Assembly (NCBI RefSeq): GCF_001279005.1
Contig: NZ_LGCN01000154.1
Location: 1-64,000 of the forward strand
Reading direction: 5' to 3'
DNA from: Streptomyces caelestis
GTDB lineage: Bacteria > Actinomycetota > Actinomycetes > Streptomycetales > Streptomycetaceae
DNA: 64,000 nucleotides
The notes beneath the pieces are model-generated. The model made no database searches. It was not told the origin of the DNA and saw nothing but the letters and a program-made list of their open reading frames with translations. A program made the translations under genes and the position numbers. Below, in pieces: positions 41,758 to 49,648 of this stretch; position 1 is the first letter of the stretch, and each line of letters begins with the position of its first letter.

Positions 41758-42535
41758 GGCGGCTCCCGGTCGCGGCTGGTGCTCTCGTGCTGGTGCTTCC
41801 GTACTTACTTACCCGGGAGTCAACTTACCCGTGCGTAAGGACGAGTCAATGGGCCGGGTCACTCCGGGCGGTCCGCCGCGCGGATCGACCCGGCCGGCTC
41901 ACGGACGTCCTCGTCCTCCGTCCGGTCCGCCAGGTCGTCGGCGCGGTCGGAGAGTTCACCGAGGCCCGGGGCGCCGGGCAGCGCGCCGTAGCGGTGATCG
42001 GGGGAACGCGGGGCGTCGGCGAAGCGGGCCGCGGTCGCGGTGACCGTCGGAGCGCGCCGCGCGCTCCACACGGAGCCGGCGAGGTCGTCGGCCTCCAGGA
42101 CGCCCGTCGCCTCCCGCGCGGCGGCCGCCGGTCGGCAGGCAGTTCGCCGCCGTGGGCGCGAGCAGCGCTCCGACCGGCCGTCGTGTCCCGTGCCGCCTCC
42201 TCGTCCGTGCCTCCTCGGTCGGTTGACGCCGACTCCGGTGACGGTGACGGCGCGGCGGGCCGGAAGGTGCGGTACGGAGCGTTGCGGAGGGACCTCGAAG
42301 AGGGCACGGACCGGGCCCGCCGAGACCGGCAGGCGATCCTCCGTCGGCCTGCGGCCCCGCCGCCGGGACCGCGCCGGACCGGGGCGAACGGCGCGCGCAC
42401 GGGCGTGGTGCCGCCGGCCGGGCGGGTAGTGCCTGCACCACCACGATCGGGTCCCTGGCTGCATGGGCGGCGGCCCCCGCGTCTCCTACCGTCGTTCGGG
42501 TCCCACGAGGAAACACGCCCGGAAGGCGCCCCACC
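41758..42535. other. Non-coding gap between divergent acyl-CoA synthetase and ABC genes
   Basis: 778 bases. The first 80 hold an operator-like element (separate entry). Between about 41,860 and 42,180 one minus-strand frame reads as plausible protein (GVLEADDLAGSVW, then ADDLADRTEDEDVREP) but has no start or recognisable family; it may be a decayed gene end. The last 60 bases carry the ribosome site of the ABC gene. Confidence 0.5.
41824..41839. promoter_or_regulatory. Operator-like inverted repeat upstream of the acyl-CoA synthetase
   Basis: CTTACCCGTGCGTAAG, an inverted repeat with 5-bp arms CTTAC/GTAAG, about 70 bases before the synthetase start; further CTTAC copies lie at about 41804-41812. 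This is the spacing and type of a TetR-family site, as expected for fatty-acid genes. Confidence 0.45.
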
Positions 42536-43300
42536 ATGCCAGTGACCCCGGCCGACGTAGCCGTCGGCCTCGACCATGTGTACAAGACGTACGGCGGTGA
42601 CCAGCCGGTCGTGGCGCTGGACGACGTGAGCGCCGTGTTCACGCGCGGCACGGCGACCGCCGTGACGGGGCCGTCCGGATCGGGCAAGAGCACCCTGCTG
42701 CACTGCGCGGCCGGACTGGACCGGCCGGACTCGGGGACGGTGCGGATCGGGACCACCGATCTGTCGTCGATGTCCGAGAAGCGGCTGACCGAACTGCGCC
42801 GCAGCCGGGTCGGCTTCGTCTTCCAGGCGTTCAACCTGGTGGGCGCGCTGGACGTGGAGCAGAACATCATGCTGCCCTCCCGGCTGGCGGGTCGCCGGCC
42901 GGACCGGGCCTGGGTCGCCGAGGTGATCGGACGGGTCGGCCTCGGCGACCGGCTGCGGCACCGGCCCGCACAGCTCTCCGGCGGCCAGCAGCAGCGCGTC
43001 GCCATCGCCCGCGCGCTCGTCGCCCGGCCCGAGGTGATCTTCTGCGACGAGCCCACCGGAGCCCTGGACACCCGGACCGCCGCCGACGTCCTCGCCCTGC
43101 TGCGCGAGGCGGTCGACCGGTTCGGGCAGACCGTCGTCATGGTGACCCACGACCCGGTCGCCGCGTCCTGCGCGGACCGCGTGCTGGTCCTCGCCGACGG
43201 GCGGATCGTGCGGGACATGCCGCAGCCCGGCGCCGAGCGGATCGCCGAACACCTGGCGTCGCCGGCCCGCCGGCCGTCCGTCGCGAGCCGGGAGGGATGA
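42536..43300 (+). CDS. ABC transporter ATP-binding protein, MacB/LolD type
   Basis: 254 residues. Walker A GPSGSGKST (about 43-51), Q-loop FQAFNLVGAL, signature LSGGQQQRVAIARAL, Walker B VIFCDEPTGALD, and the H-loop in MVTHD. This type pairs with FtsX-like permeases that drive mechanotransmission rather than transport through a channel. The permease begins three bases after its stop and a two-component system follows, an arrangement often linked with cell-envelope stress or peptide-antibiotic resistance. Confidence 0.94.
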   Translation: MPVTPADVAVGLDHVYKTYGGDQPVVALDDVSAVFTRGTATAVTGPSGSGKSTLLHCAAGLDRPDSGTVRIGTTDLSSMSEKRLTELRRSRVGFVFQAFNLVGALDVEQNIMLPSRLAGRRPDRAWVAEVIGRVGLGDRLRHRPAQLSGGQQQRVAIARALVARPEVIFCDEPTGALDTRTAADVLALLREAVDRFGQTVVMVTHDPVAASCADRVLVLADGRIVRDMPQPGAERIAEHLASPARRPSVASREG

Positions 43301-43303
43301 GCC

Positions 43304-45832
43304 GTGCTCCACCTGGCCGCGCAGACGGTGCGCTTCCGCAAGGGCGGCTTCGTCGCCACGTTCGTCGCGCTCGCCGCCGGTGTCGCCGTCCTGATGACCT
43401 GCGCCCTGCTCGTGGAGTCCGGATGGCGCTACCGGGGCGAGCCGGAACGCTACGGCGCCACGGCCGCCGTCGTCGCCGACCGGGAGCTGCGGGTGGCCGG
43501 GCCGACGGTGTTCGGCGAGACCGAGTACACCACCGTGACGCTCCCCGAACGCGGCGGTGTCCGTGCCGCGTTGACCGGCGAGCTGGCCGCGGTGCCCGGT
43601 GTGGCACGCGCGGTGGGCGACCGTGCGATCGCGGTCGCCACGACGGTGGCCCCGGACCTGCCGACCACGGGACACGGCTGGGCGAGCGCCGCCCTCGCCC
43701 CGTACCGGCTGGTCTCCGGTGAACCCCCGCGCGCCGACGGGGAGATCGCCGTCGACGCCCGGATCGCCGACGGCCGCGGGCTCGCCCCCGGCGGCACCGT
43801 GGACGTCATCGCCGGGGGAGAGAGCCGGCCGTACCGGGTGAGCGGCGTGGTCGAGACGGACGGCGCGTCCGGGGACGGGGCGGCGCTGTTCTTCACCGAC
43901 GCGCGGGCGGCCCGCCTCGACCCGCACCCGGACCGCTTCGACGCCATCGGCGTCCTCACCGAGCCGGGCGCCGACCGCTCCGCCGTGCTCGCCGCGGTGC
44001 GCCGGGTGGCGGACGGCGCGGGCGCGACGACGTACACCGGTGACGAGCGCGGACCGGCCGCACAGCCCGAGGCCGCCACCGCACGGGACCTCACCCTCCA
44101 GGCCGGCGGCGCGTTCGGCGGATACGCCGCGATGATCATCGGCTTCGTCGTCGCCGGGACCGTCGGCCTGTCGGTACGGCACCGGCGCCGCGACCTCGCC
44201 CTGCTGCGCGCCGTCGCGGCCACCCCGGGCCAGGTACGGCGGATGCTCCTCGCCGAGGTGGGCCTGCTCGCCCTGGTCGCCGCCGCCGTGGGCGTCCCGG
44301 CCGGACTGCTCGCCACGCGCTGCGTCCGCGACGAACTCGTGTCCCGGGAGTTCGTGCCCGACGGCTTCGCCGTCCGGGGCGGGATGCTGTCCGCGGCGGC
44401 CGTGACCGTCGCCGTCGCCGCCGTGGCGCTCCTGGCCGCCTGGATCGCCGCGCTGCGCGTCACCGGGATCAAGCCCACCGAGGCGCTCGGGGAAGCGGCC
44501 GTCGAGCGCGGCCCCGGCAGCAGGACGCGGATGGTCGGCGGCCTGGTGTGCCTCGCGGCAGCGGTGTCCCTGACCGCGTTCACCGGCGCCGCCTCCGGCC
44601 AGACCGCCCTGGGCGCCGCCGTCAGCATGCTCTACACGTTCGTGCTGGCGGTCGCGCTGCTGGCCCCCTGGATCAACCGGGCCGCGGCCCGGTTCCTCGG
44701 GCCGGTGCTGCGAGCGGTGTGGGGCGACGGCGGCTACCTCGCCGCCGCGAACCTGCGGGCCAACGCGCGCGGCACGGTCGCCGTCCTCACCGCGCTGGTG
44801 CTCTCCGTCGGCTTCGGCGGCACCGTCTGGTTCCTGCAGGACAACCTCCAGCGGCAGACCGTGGTCCAGAGCCGTGACGGCGTCCTCGCCCAGTACGCCC
44901 TGACCGGCGCCGCCGGCCTGCCCGCCTCCGCCACGGCCGACGCCCGCCGCATCCCCGGCGTGCTCGCCGCCACCGGGGTGCGCCGCACCTCGGTCGTCGT
45001 ACCGGGCCGGCTCGAGGCACAGGTGGTGGCCGCCCAGGGCATCGACCCGAAGGGGGTGGAGCGGACGATGGACCTGAAGGTCCGGTCCGGCAGTCTCGCC
45101 GGGTTGCGCGAGGGCACCGTGGCCGTCTCCACCGCGCAGGCGGACGCCGCCGGCTGGCGCCTCGGGGACCGGGCCGAACTGTGGCTGGGCGACGGCACAC
45201 CCGTCACCCTGCGCGTCGTCGCGCTGTACGAACGCGGCTGGGGCTTCGGCGACGTCACCCTCCACACGAAGACCCTCGCCGGACACACCGTCACCGGACT
45301 CGACGATCACGTGCTCGTCCGCACCGCGCCGGACGCCGACGCCGGCACCGCCCTGGCCGCCCTCGCCCGCCGCCATCCGGCCGCCGCGGTGGTGGACGCC
45401 GACCGGCTGACCGGCGACATCGCCCAGGACCTGGCCGTCAGCGGCTGGCTGAACAAGCTGCTCGTCGCCGTCCTGGTCGGATACGCGGTCCTGGCCGCCG
45501 CCAACACGCTCGTCATGGCCGCCCTGGCCCGGACCCGGGAACTCGCCCTGCTGCGCCTGGTCGGCGTCACCCGCCGCCAGGTGAAGCGGATGGTGCACGC
45601 CGAACAGGCCGGCCTGCTGGGCGTGGCGCTCGCCATCGGCGGCGCGATCGCGGCCGTCACCCTCACCACGATCGTCAACGCCGTGGCCGGGCAGCGCGTG
45701 CCCCACGTCCCGGCCGCCGGCTGGGCCGCCGTCGTCGGCGGCACCGTCATCCTGGCGCTCGTCGCCACGGTGCTTCCCGTCGGCCGGCTCCTGCGCACCC
45801 CGCCGGTCGAGGGCATCGGCATCCGCGAGTGA
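43304..45832 (+). CDS. FtsX-like ABC transporter permease
   Basis: 842 residues with duplicated FtsX/MacB architecture: an N-terminal helix, a large extracytoplasmic domain (about 45-255), a block of helices (265-405), a further pair (about 410-470), a second extracytoplasmic domain (about 495-690), and a C-terminal three-helix FtsX block (LLVAVLVGYAVLAAANTLVM onward). Start GTG 43304 three bases after the ATPase stop. It forms the complex with the preceding ATPase; substrate unknown. Confidence 0.93.
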   Translation: MLHLAAQTVRFRKGGFVATFVALAAGVAVLMTCALLVESGWRYRGEPERYGATAAVVADRELRVAGPTVFGETEYTTVTLPERGGVRAALTGELAAVPGVARAVGDRAIAVATTVAPDLPTTGHGWASAALAPYRLVSGEPPRADGEIAVDARIADGRGLAPGGTVDVIAGGESRPYRVSGVVETDGASGDGAALFFTDARAARLDPHPDRFDAIGVLTEPGADRSAVLAAVRRVADGAGATTYTGDERGPAAQPEAATARDLTLQAGGAFGGYAAMIIGFVVAGTVGLSVRHRRRDLALLRAVAATPGQVRRMLLAEVGLLALVAAAVGVPAGLLATRCVRDELVSREFVPDGFAVRGGMLSAAAVTVAVAAVALLAAWIAALRVTGIKPTEALGEAAVERGPGSRTRMVGGLVCLAAAVSLTAFTGAASGQTALGAAVSMLYTFVLAVALLAPWINRAAARFLGPVLRAVWGDGGYLAAANLRANARGTVAVLTALVLSVGFGGTVWFLQDNLQRQTVVQSRDGVLAQYALTGAAGLPASATADARRIPGVLAATGVRRTSVVVPGRLEAQVVAAQGIDPKGVERTMDLKVRSGSLAGLREGTVAVSTAQADAAGWRLGDRAELWLGDGTPVTLRVVALYERGWGFGDVTLHTKTLAGHTVTGLDDHVLVRTAPDADAGTALAALARRHPAAAVVDADRLTGDIAQDLAVSGWLNKLLVAVLVGYAVLAAANTLVMAALARTRELALLRLVGVTRRQVKRMVHAEQAGLLGVALAIGGAIAAVTLTTIVNAVAGQRVPHVPAAGWAAVVGGTVILALVATVLPVGRLLRTPPVEGIGIRE

Positions 45833-45945
45833 GCACACCGCGCCGGTCCCGGGCCCGGAGCACGCCCGGCGCCGTACCACTGGGCGGATGGCCCGGCGGG
45901 CCCGGAACCGGGTGCCCTATCCTCCAGACCCGGGAGGTGTGGACG

Positions 45946-47214
45946 GTGGTGACTCAGGACGGGGCGGCGGCCGGCCGGCCGGGGCCTCCACGGGCCGTGT
46001 CGGCCCGCGCCCGGGTCGCGCTGGACGCCCTGGAACACCTCATCGGCGGTATGGGCACCGGCCTGCTGGCGCTGCTCGCGGTGCTGTGGCTGGCCCTGAC
46101 GGCGGCGGCCTGCCTGGTCGGCGCGGGACTGTGGCTGCTGCCGTCCGCCCTGCACGCGGTGCGGGCCGTCGCCGACCGGGAGCGGACCCGGCTGTCCCGG
46201 TGGGGCCCGGAGATCATCGGTCCGGCCGCACCGCCGGCCGGGCTGCGGGCGGCGCTCGCGGACCGTGCCGTACGCCGTGAGGTGCGCTGGGTCTGCGCGC
46301 ACGCGCTCTTCGGCCTGCTCCTCGGACTGGTCGGGGCGACGCTGCCGCTGAACGCCGCGCACGACGTCACCTTCCCGCTGTACTGGCGCCTCCTGCCGGA
46401 GAGCGAGGCCACCGCGGCCCTGGGCTGGTGGACCGTGCGGGACTGGCCCGGCGCCCTGTCCGTCACCCTGTTCGGCGTGCTGTCCGTCGCCGTCATCGTG
46501 CTCTGCGCTCCCGCGCTCGCCCGCCTCCAGGCATGGCCCGGACGGCGGCTGCTCGGCCCGGACGCCGGGACCGACCTCGTCCTGCGGGTCGCCGAGCTCA
46601 CCGCCACCAGGGCCGCAGCGCTCGACGCCCACGCCACCGAACTGCGCCGTGTCGAACGCGCGCTGCACGACGGCACACAGAACCGGATCGTCGCGGTCAC
46701 CGTGCTGCTCGGCGCGGCCCGCCGCGCCCTGACCCGCAACCCCGGTGAGGCCGACGCCGTCCTCGAGCGCGCCCAGGAGGCCGCCGAACAGGCGCTGGCC
46801 GAACTGCGGGCGGTCGTCCGCTCCATCCTCCCGCCGGTCCTGGCCGACCGCAGTCTGCCCGACGCCCTCACCGCCCTGGCGGCCGACTGCCCGGTGCCCT
46901 GTCGCGTCGACACCGACGTGCCCGGCCGGTGCCCGGCGTCCGTGGAGGCGACGGCGTACTTCGTGGTCGCCGAGGCCCTCAGCAACATCGCCAAGCACAG
47001 CGGCGCCCGCGACGCCGGTGTCGTCGTACGCCGCGTGGACGACCGGCTGTACGTGGAGGTCCGCGACGACGGCCGAGGCGGCGCGGACGAGCGCAACGGG
47101 TCGGGGCTCACCGGCATCCGCCGACGCACCGAGGCGCACGACGGAACACTGGAACTGGCCAGCCCTCCCGGCGGCCCCACCACCCTGAAGGTGACCCTGC
47201 CATGCGGATCGTGA
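45946..47214 (+). CDS. Sensor histidine kinase, NarL/DesK type
   Basis: About 422 residues. Four membrane helices (around LLALLAVLWLALTAAACLVGAGLWLLPS and FGLLLGLVGATLPL/SVTLFGVLSVAVIVLC) form a small membrane sensor. The phosphoacceptor is H in RRVERALHDGTQNR, followed by the HATPase N-box EALSNIAKHSG and DDGRGG/GSGLTGI. Start: GTG 45946, with GGGAGG eight bases upstream. The response-regulator gene overlaps its end by 13 bases, so the pair is co-translated. Being next to the MacB-like ABC genes, it probably controls them. Confidence 0.92.
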   Translation: MVTQDGAAAGRPGPPRAVSARARVALDALEHLIGGMGTGLLALLAVLWLALTAAACLVGAGLWLLPSALHAVRAVADRERTRLSRWGPEIIGPAAPPAGLRAALADRAVRREVRWVCAHALFGLLLGLVGATLPLNAAHDVTFPLYWRLLPESEATAALGWWTVRDWPGALSVTLFGVLSVAVIVLCAPALARLQAWPGRRLLGPDAGTDLVLRVAELTATRAAALDAHATELRRVERALHDGTQNRIVAVTVLLGAARRALTRNPGEADAVLERAQEAAEQALAELRAVVRSILPPVLADRSLPDALTALAADCPVPCRVDTDVPGRCPASVEATAYFVVAEALSNIAKHSGARDAGVVVRRVDDRLYVEVRDDGRGGADERNGSGLTGIRRRTEAHDGTLELASPPGGPTTLKVTLPCGS

Positions 47215-47861
47215 TCGCCGAGGACGACGCCCTGCTGCGCGAGGGGCTGGCGCTGCTGCTGCGCGCCGAGTCCCTGGACGTGGTGGCCACGGCCGAGGAC
47301 CCCGACGCCTTCCTGGACGCCGTGGACGCGGAGAAGCCGGACGTCGCCATCGTCGACGTCCGGATGCCGCCCACCCACACCGACGAGGGGATCACCGCGG
47401 CCGTGGAGGCCCGGCGGCGCCGGCCCGAGCTCGCCGTCCTCGTCCTGTCCGCCTACGTCGAGCAGGCCTTCGCCACCGACCTGCTGGCCCAGGGCAGCGC
47501 CCGGCTCGGCTACCTGCTCAAGGAACGGGTCGGCCGGGTGGAGGAGTTCCTCGACGCGCTGCACCGGGTGGCGCGGGGCGGCACCGCCATCGATCCCGAG
47601 GTCGTGGCCCAACTGCTCACCCGCACCCGGCCGGACGCCCGGCTGCAGCGGCTCAGCCCGCGCGAACGGGACGTGCTGGCGCTGATGGCCGAAGGGCTGG
47701 GCAACGGGGTCATCGCCGAACGGCTCGTGGTCACCGACGGCGCCGTGCACAAGCACATCCGCAACATCTTCGCCAAGCTCGACCTGGCGCCGACCGACCG
47801 CACGGACCGCCGTGTCGCGGCCGTGCTGCACTACCTGGAGGACGCCCGGCGCCGGGCCTGA
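47202..47861 (+). CDS. LuxR/NarL-family response regulator
   Basis: 219 residues: receiver domain with acidic pocket EDD and phospho-acceptor Asp in VAIVDVRMPP, switch residues S/T and K in VLSAY and YLLKE, and a C-terminal helix-turn-helix (LSPRERDVLALMAEGLGNGVIAERL, AVHKHIRNIFAKL). It is the partner of the kinase directly upstream (13-base overlap). Confidence 0.94.
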   Translation: MRIVIAEDDALLREGLALLLRAESLDVVATAEDPDAFLDAVDAEKPDVAIVDVRMPPTHTDEGITAAVEARRRRPELAVLVLSAYVEQAFATDLLAQGSARLGYLLKERVGRVEEFLDALHRVARGGTAIDPEVVAQLLTRTRPDARLQRLSPRERDVLALMAEGLGNGVIAERLVVTDGAVHKHIRNIFAKLDLAPTDRTDRRVAAVLHYLEDARRRA

Positions 47862-48103
47862 CCCGGCGGGCCGGGCGCCGCCGGGCCGGGCCGCGAGCCG
47901 CTCGGCGGGGGACTCGGCCCGGGCGGCCGCGTCCTGGTGGGCGTGCTCGCGGGAACTCCCGAGGAGCGGGACCGGCCCGGCCGCCGCCGGGTTCCGCGCC
48001 GGAGCCCGCGTCCGAAGGGCTCGGCAAGTGGGCCGGGACGCGTCCGCCCGAGGCCGGGTGCCGCGGGGAGCCGACGGGCCGCCGAGGCCGTCGGAGCGTC
48101 GGG

Positions 48104-48649
48104 CTACTCCTCGAACAACGCCTCCTGCTCGCCCTCCTTGGCCTTCCGCAGCCGCCGGACACGCGCCCCCACCGCCGCCGTCGTGGCCGCCGCGGTCACC
48201 GCGAAGGCCACCGGGATCATCCAGTTCCGGTTGACCGCGTGGCCGAGGACGTGATCCAGGGAGAGCCGGCCGGGACCCGCGACGGCGAGTCCGGCGGCCG
48301 TCAGGCCCAGGGAGGCGGCGTACTCGAAGCCGCCCTCCTGGTTGAAGAAGCCGTTGGGCGTGTGCACGGCGGACGCGCCGGCCATCGCGCCGGCCGCCGC
48401 GGCGCCCGCCGCCGGGGTGGCGAGACCGAGCGCGAGCAGCACACCCCCGCCGGCCTCGGCGAGACCCGCCGCCGTGGCGCTCGCCCTGCCGGGCGCGTAG
48501 CCGATGGACTCCATGAACTGGCCGGTGCCCTCGATGCCGCCACCGCCGAACCAGCCGAACAGCTTCTGCGCGCCGTGCGCCGCGAGCACCCCGCCCGTTC
48601 CCAGCCGGAGCAGCAGCAGGCCCAGATCACGTCGGTCGTAACAGGTCAC
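48104..48649 (-). CDS. DoxX-family membrane protein
   Basis: 181 residues with four hydrophobic segments and the DoxX pattern RRDLGLLLLRLGTGGVLAAHGAQKLFGWFGG near the N-terminus, then ESIGY, AGLAEAGGGVLLALGLATP and a GFE-containing C-terminal part. DoxX proteins are integral membrane oxidoreductase-associated proteins without a settled function. GTG 48649 is chosen because GGGAG lies six bases before it; the frame stays open for 48 more codons but these are not membrane-protein-like. Confidence 0.85.
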   Translation of the reverse strand: MTCYDRRDLGLLLLRLGTGGVLAAHGAQKLFGWFGGGGIEGTGQFMESIGYAPGRASATAAGLAEAGGGVLLALGLATPAAGAAAAGAMAGASAVHTPNGFFNQEGGFEYAASLGLTAAGLAVAGPGRLSLDHVLGHAVNRNWMIPVAFAVTAAATTAAVGARVRRLRKAKEGEQEALFEE

Positions 48650-48776
48650 GTCGTCTCCCGGAGCAGTGGCTTGGCCCGACCACCGTCGCATCCCCGCCGC
48701 CGGCCCGGCGCGCCACCGGTCGCCGTTCGGGTGACGCGGGTGGCGGGGCCCGGCGGCCGGTACGACGCCGGCGGGC

Positions 48777-49101
48777 ATGACGATCCGGAGCACCCGTCTC
48801 GGCGACCCGGCCGTCCGCGCCTTCGGTCACGGCCGTCGACCACCACGACCGGGACGGTTTCCCGGCTCTGCCGGCGTCCGGCGCCACCATGGCGGACGAC
48901 GGTGGTGAGCACGACCTCACCGAGTGGATCGACCGGGAGATCTTCTCCTCCCACGGACATCCGGAGGCCGACGACGAGTCCGGCGGCGGCCTCCTCCTCG
49001 CCCGCCACCGCGACGACACCTGGGGCGAGCTGCGCACCCGCTGGTCCTTCACCGTCGACGACGACGGCCGCATCTCCCGCTTCGAGACCGATGAGGCCTG
49101 A
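48777..49101 (+). pseudogene. NTF2/SnoaL-like protein broken by one frameshift
   Basis: From ATG 48777 the frame reads MTIRSTRLGDPAVRAF; after TTC (48822-48824) one extra G (48825) shifts to the frame that reads VTAVDHHDRDGFPAL and continues through MADDGGEHDLTEWIDREIF and DTWGELRTRWSFTVDDDGRISRFET to the stop at 49101. Joined, these give about 107 residues with the start, core and end of NTF2-like proteins as I know them from Streptomyces. In-frame, only a 70-residue product from ATG 48889 is possible. Either a real single-base insertion or a sequencing error. Confidence 0.65.
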
Positions 49102-49648
49102 CCCGGACCTCACCGCCCGGGCCGGGCGCGGTCCGCTCCGTCGAACGTCGGGGCGGCGCGGGCCGGACGAGGGGAGGGGTGGCGGTCCGGCCCGGCCTCC
49201 GCCCGCCGGCCGGCTCCGCCACGGGCGGACGGCGTGGAACCCCGCCATGGAACCCACCGCGACAAGCGGTCGCTCTTCTCACCGGCTTCCGCGTCGCACG
49301 GAGGCGTACCGTCGCACCGAAGACCGTCGCCGCGCCGGCCCCTCTCGGGGCGCCCTCCGCGCGAGCCGCCACGCCCGCACGAGGCGCCGTCGCCGGCCCG
49401 AACGCCGGGGGCGCCGTCGTGGGCAGCCGCATCGTCCCGTGCCCGGCGGGAGGACGAACCGCTCGAGATCACGGACCGGCGCTCCACCGACACCTGTGAG
49501 GGAGCGCAGAGGGCGCAAGAGGCGACGTTTCCTCTTGTGGCCCCTCCCACCGCCGTCGGACCGGAGGTGAGTGGCCCGGCTCACATGGCGTACCGGACCC
49601 GCCACCGACACGATGGTCTTCGTCACCGGCAGGCTGAAGGGATCGAGC
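49102..49648. other. Non-coding gap upstream of pyruvate carboxylase
   Basis: 547 bases. All frames are Arg/Ala/Pro-rich with no start signals or domain features. It presumably contains the pyc promoter; none was identified with confidence. GAAGGGA seven bases before 49649 is the pyc ribosome site. Confidence 0.5.

Noticed and set aside
41846..45880. A minus-strand open frame of over 1,300 codons opposite the MacB-like ABC genes
   Set aside because: It is the antisense shadow of the ATPase and permease genes, with no domain motif of its own.
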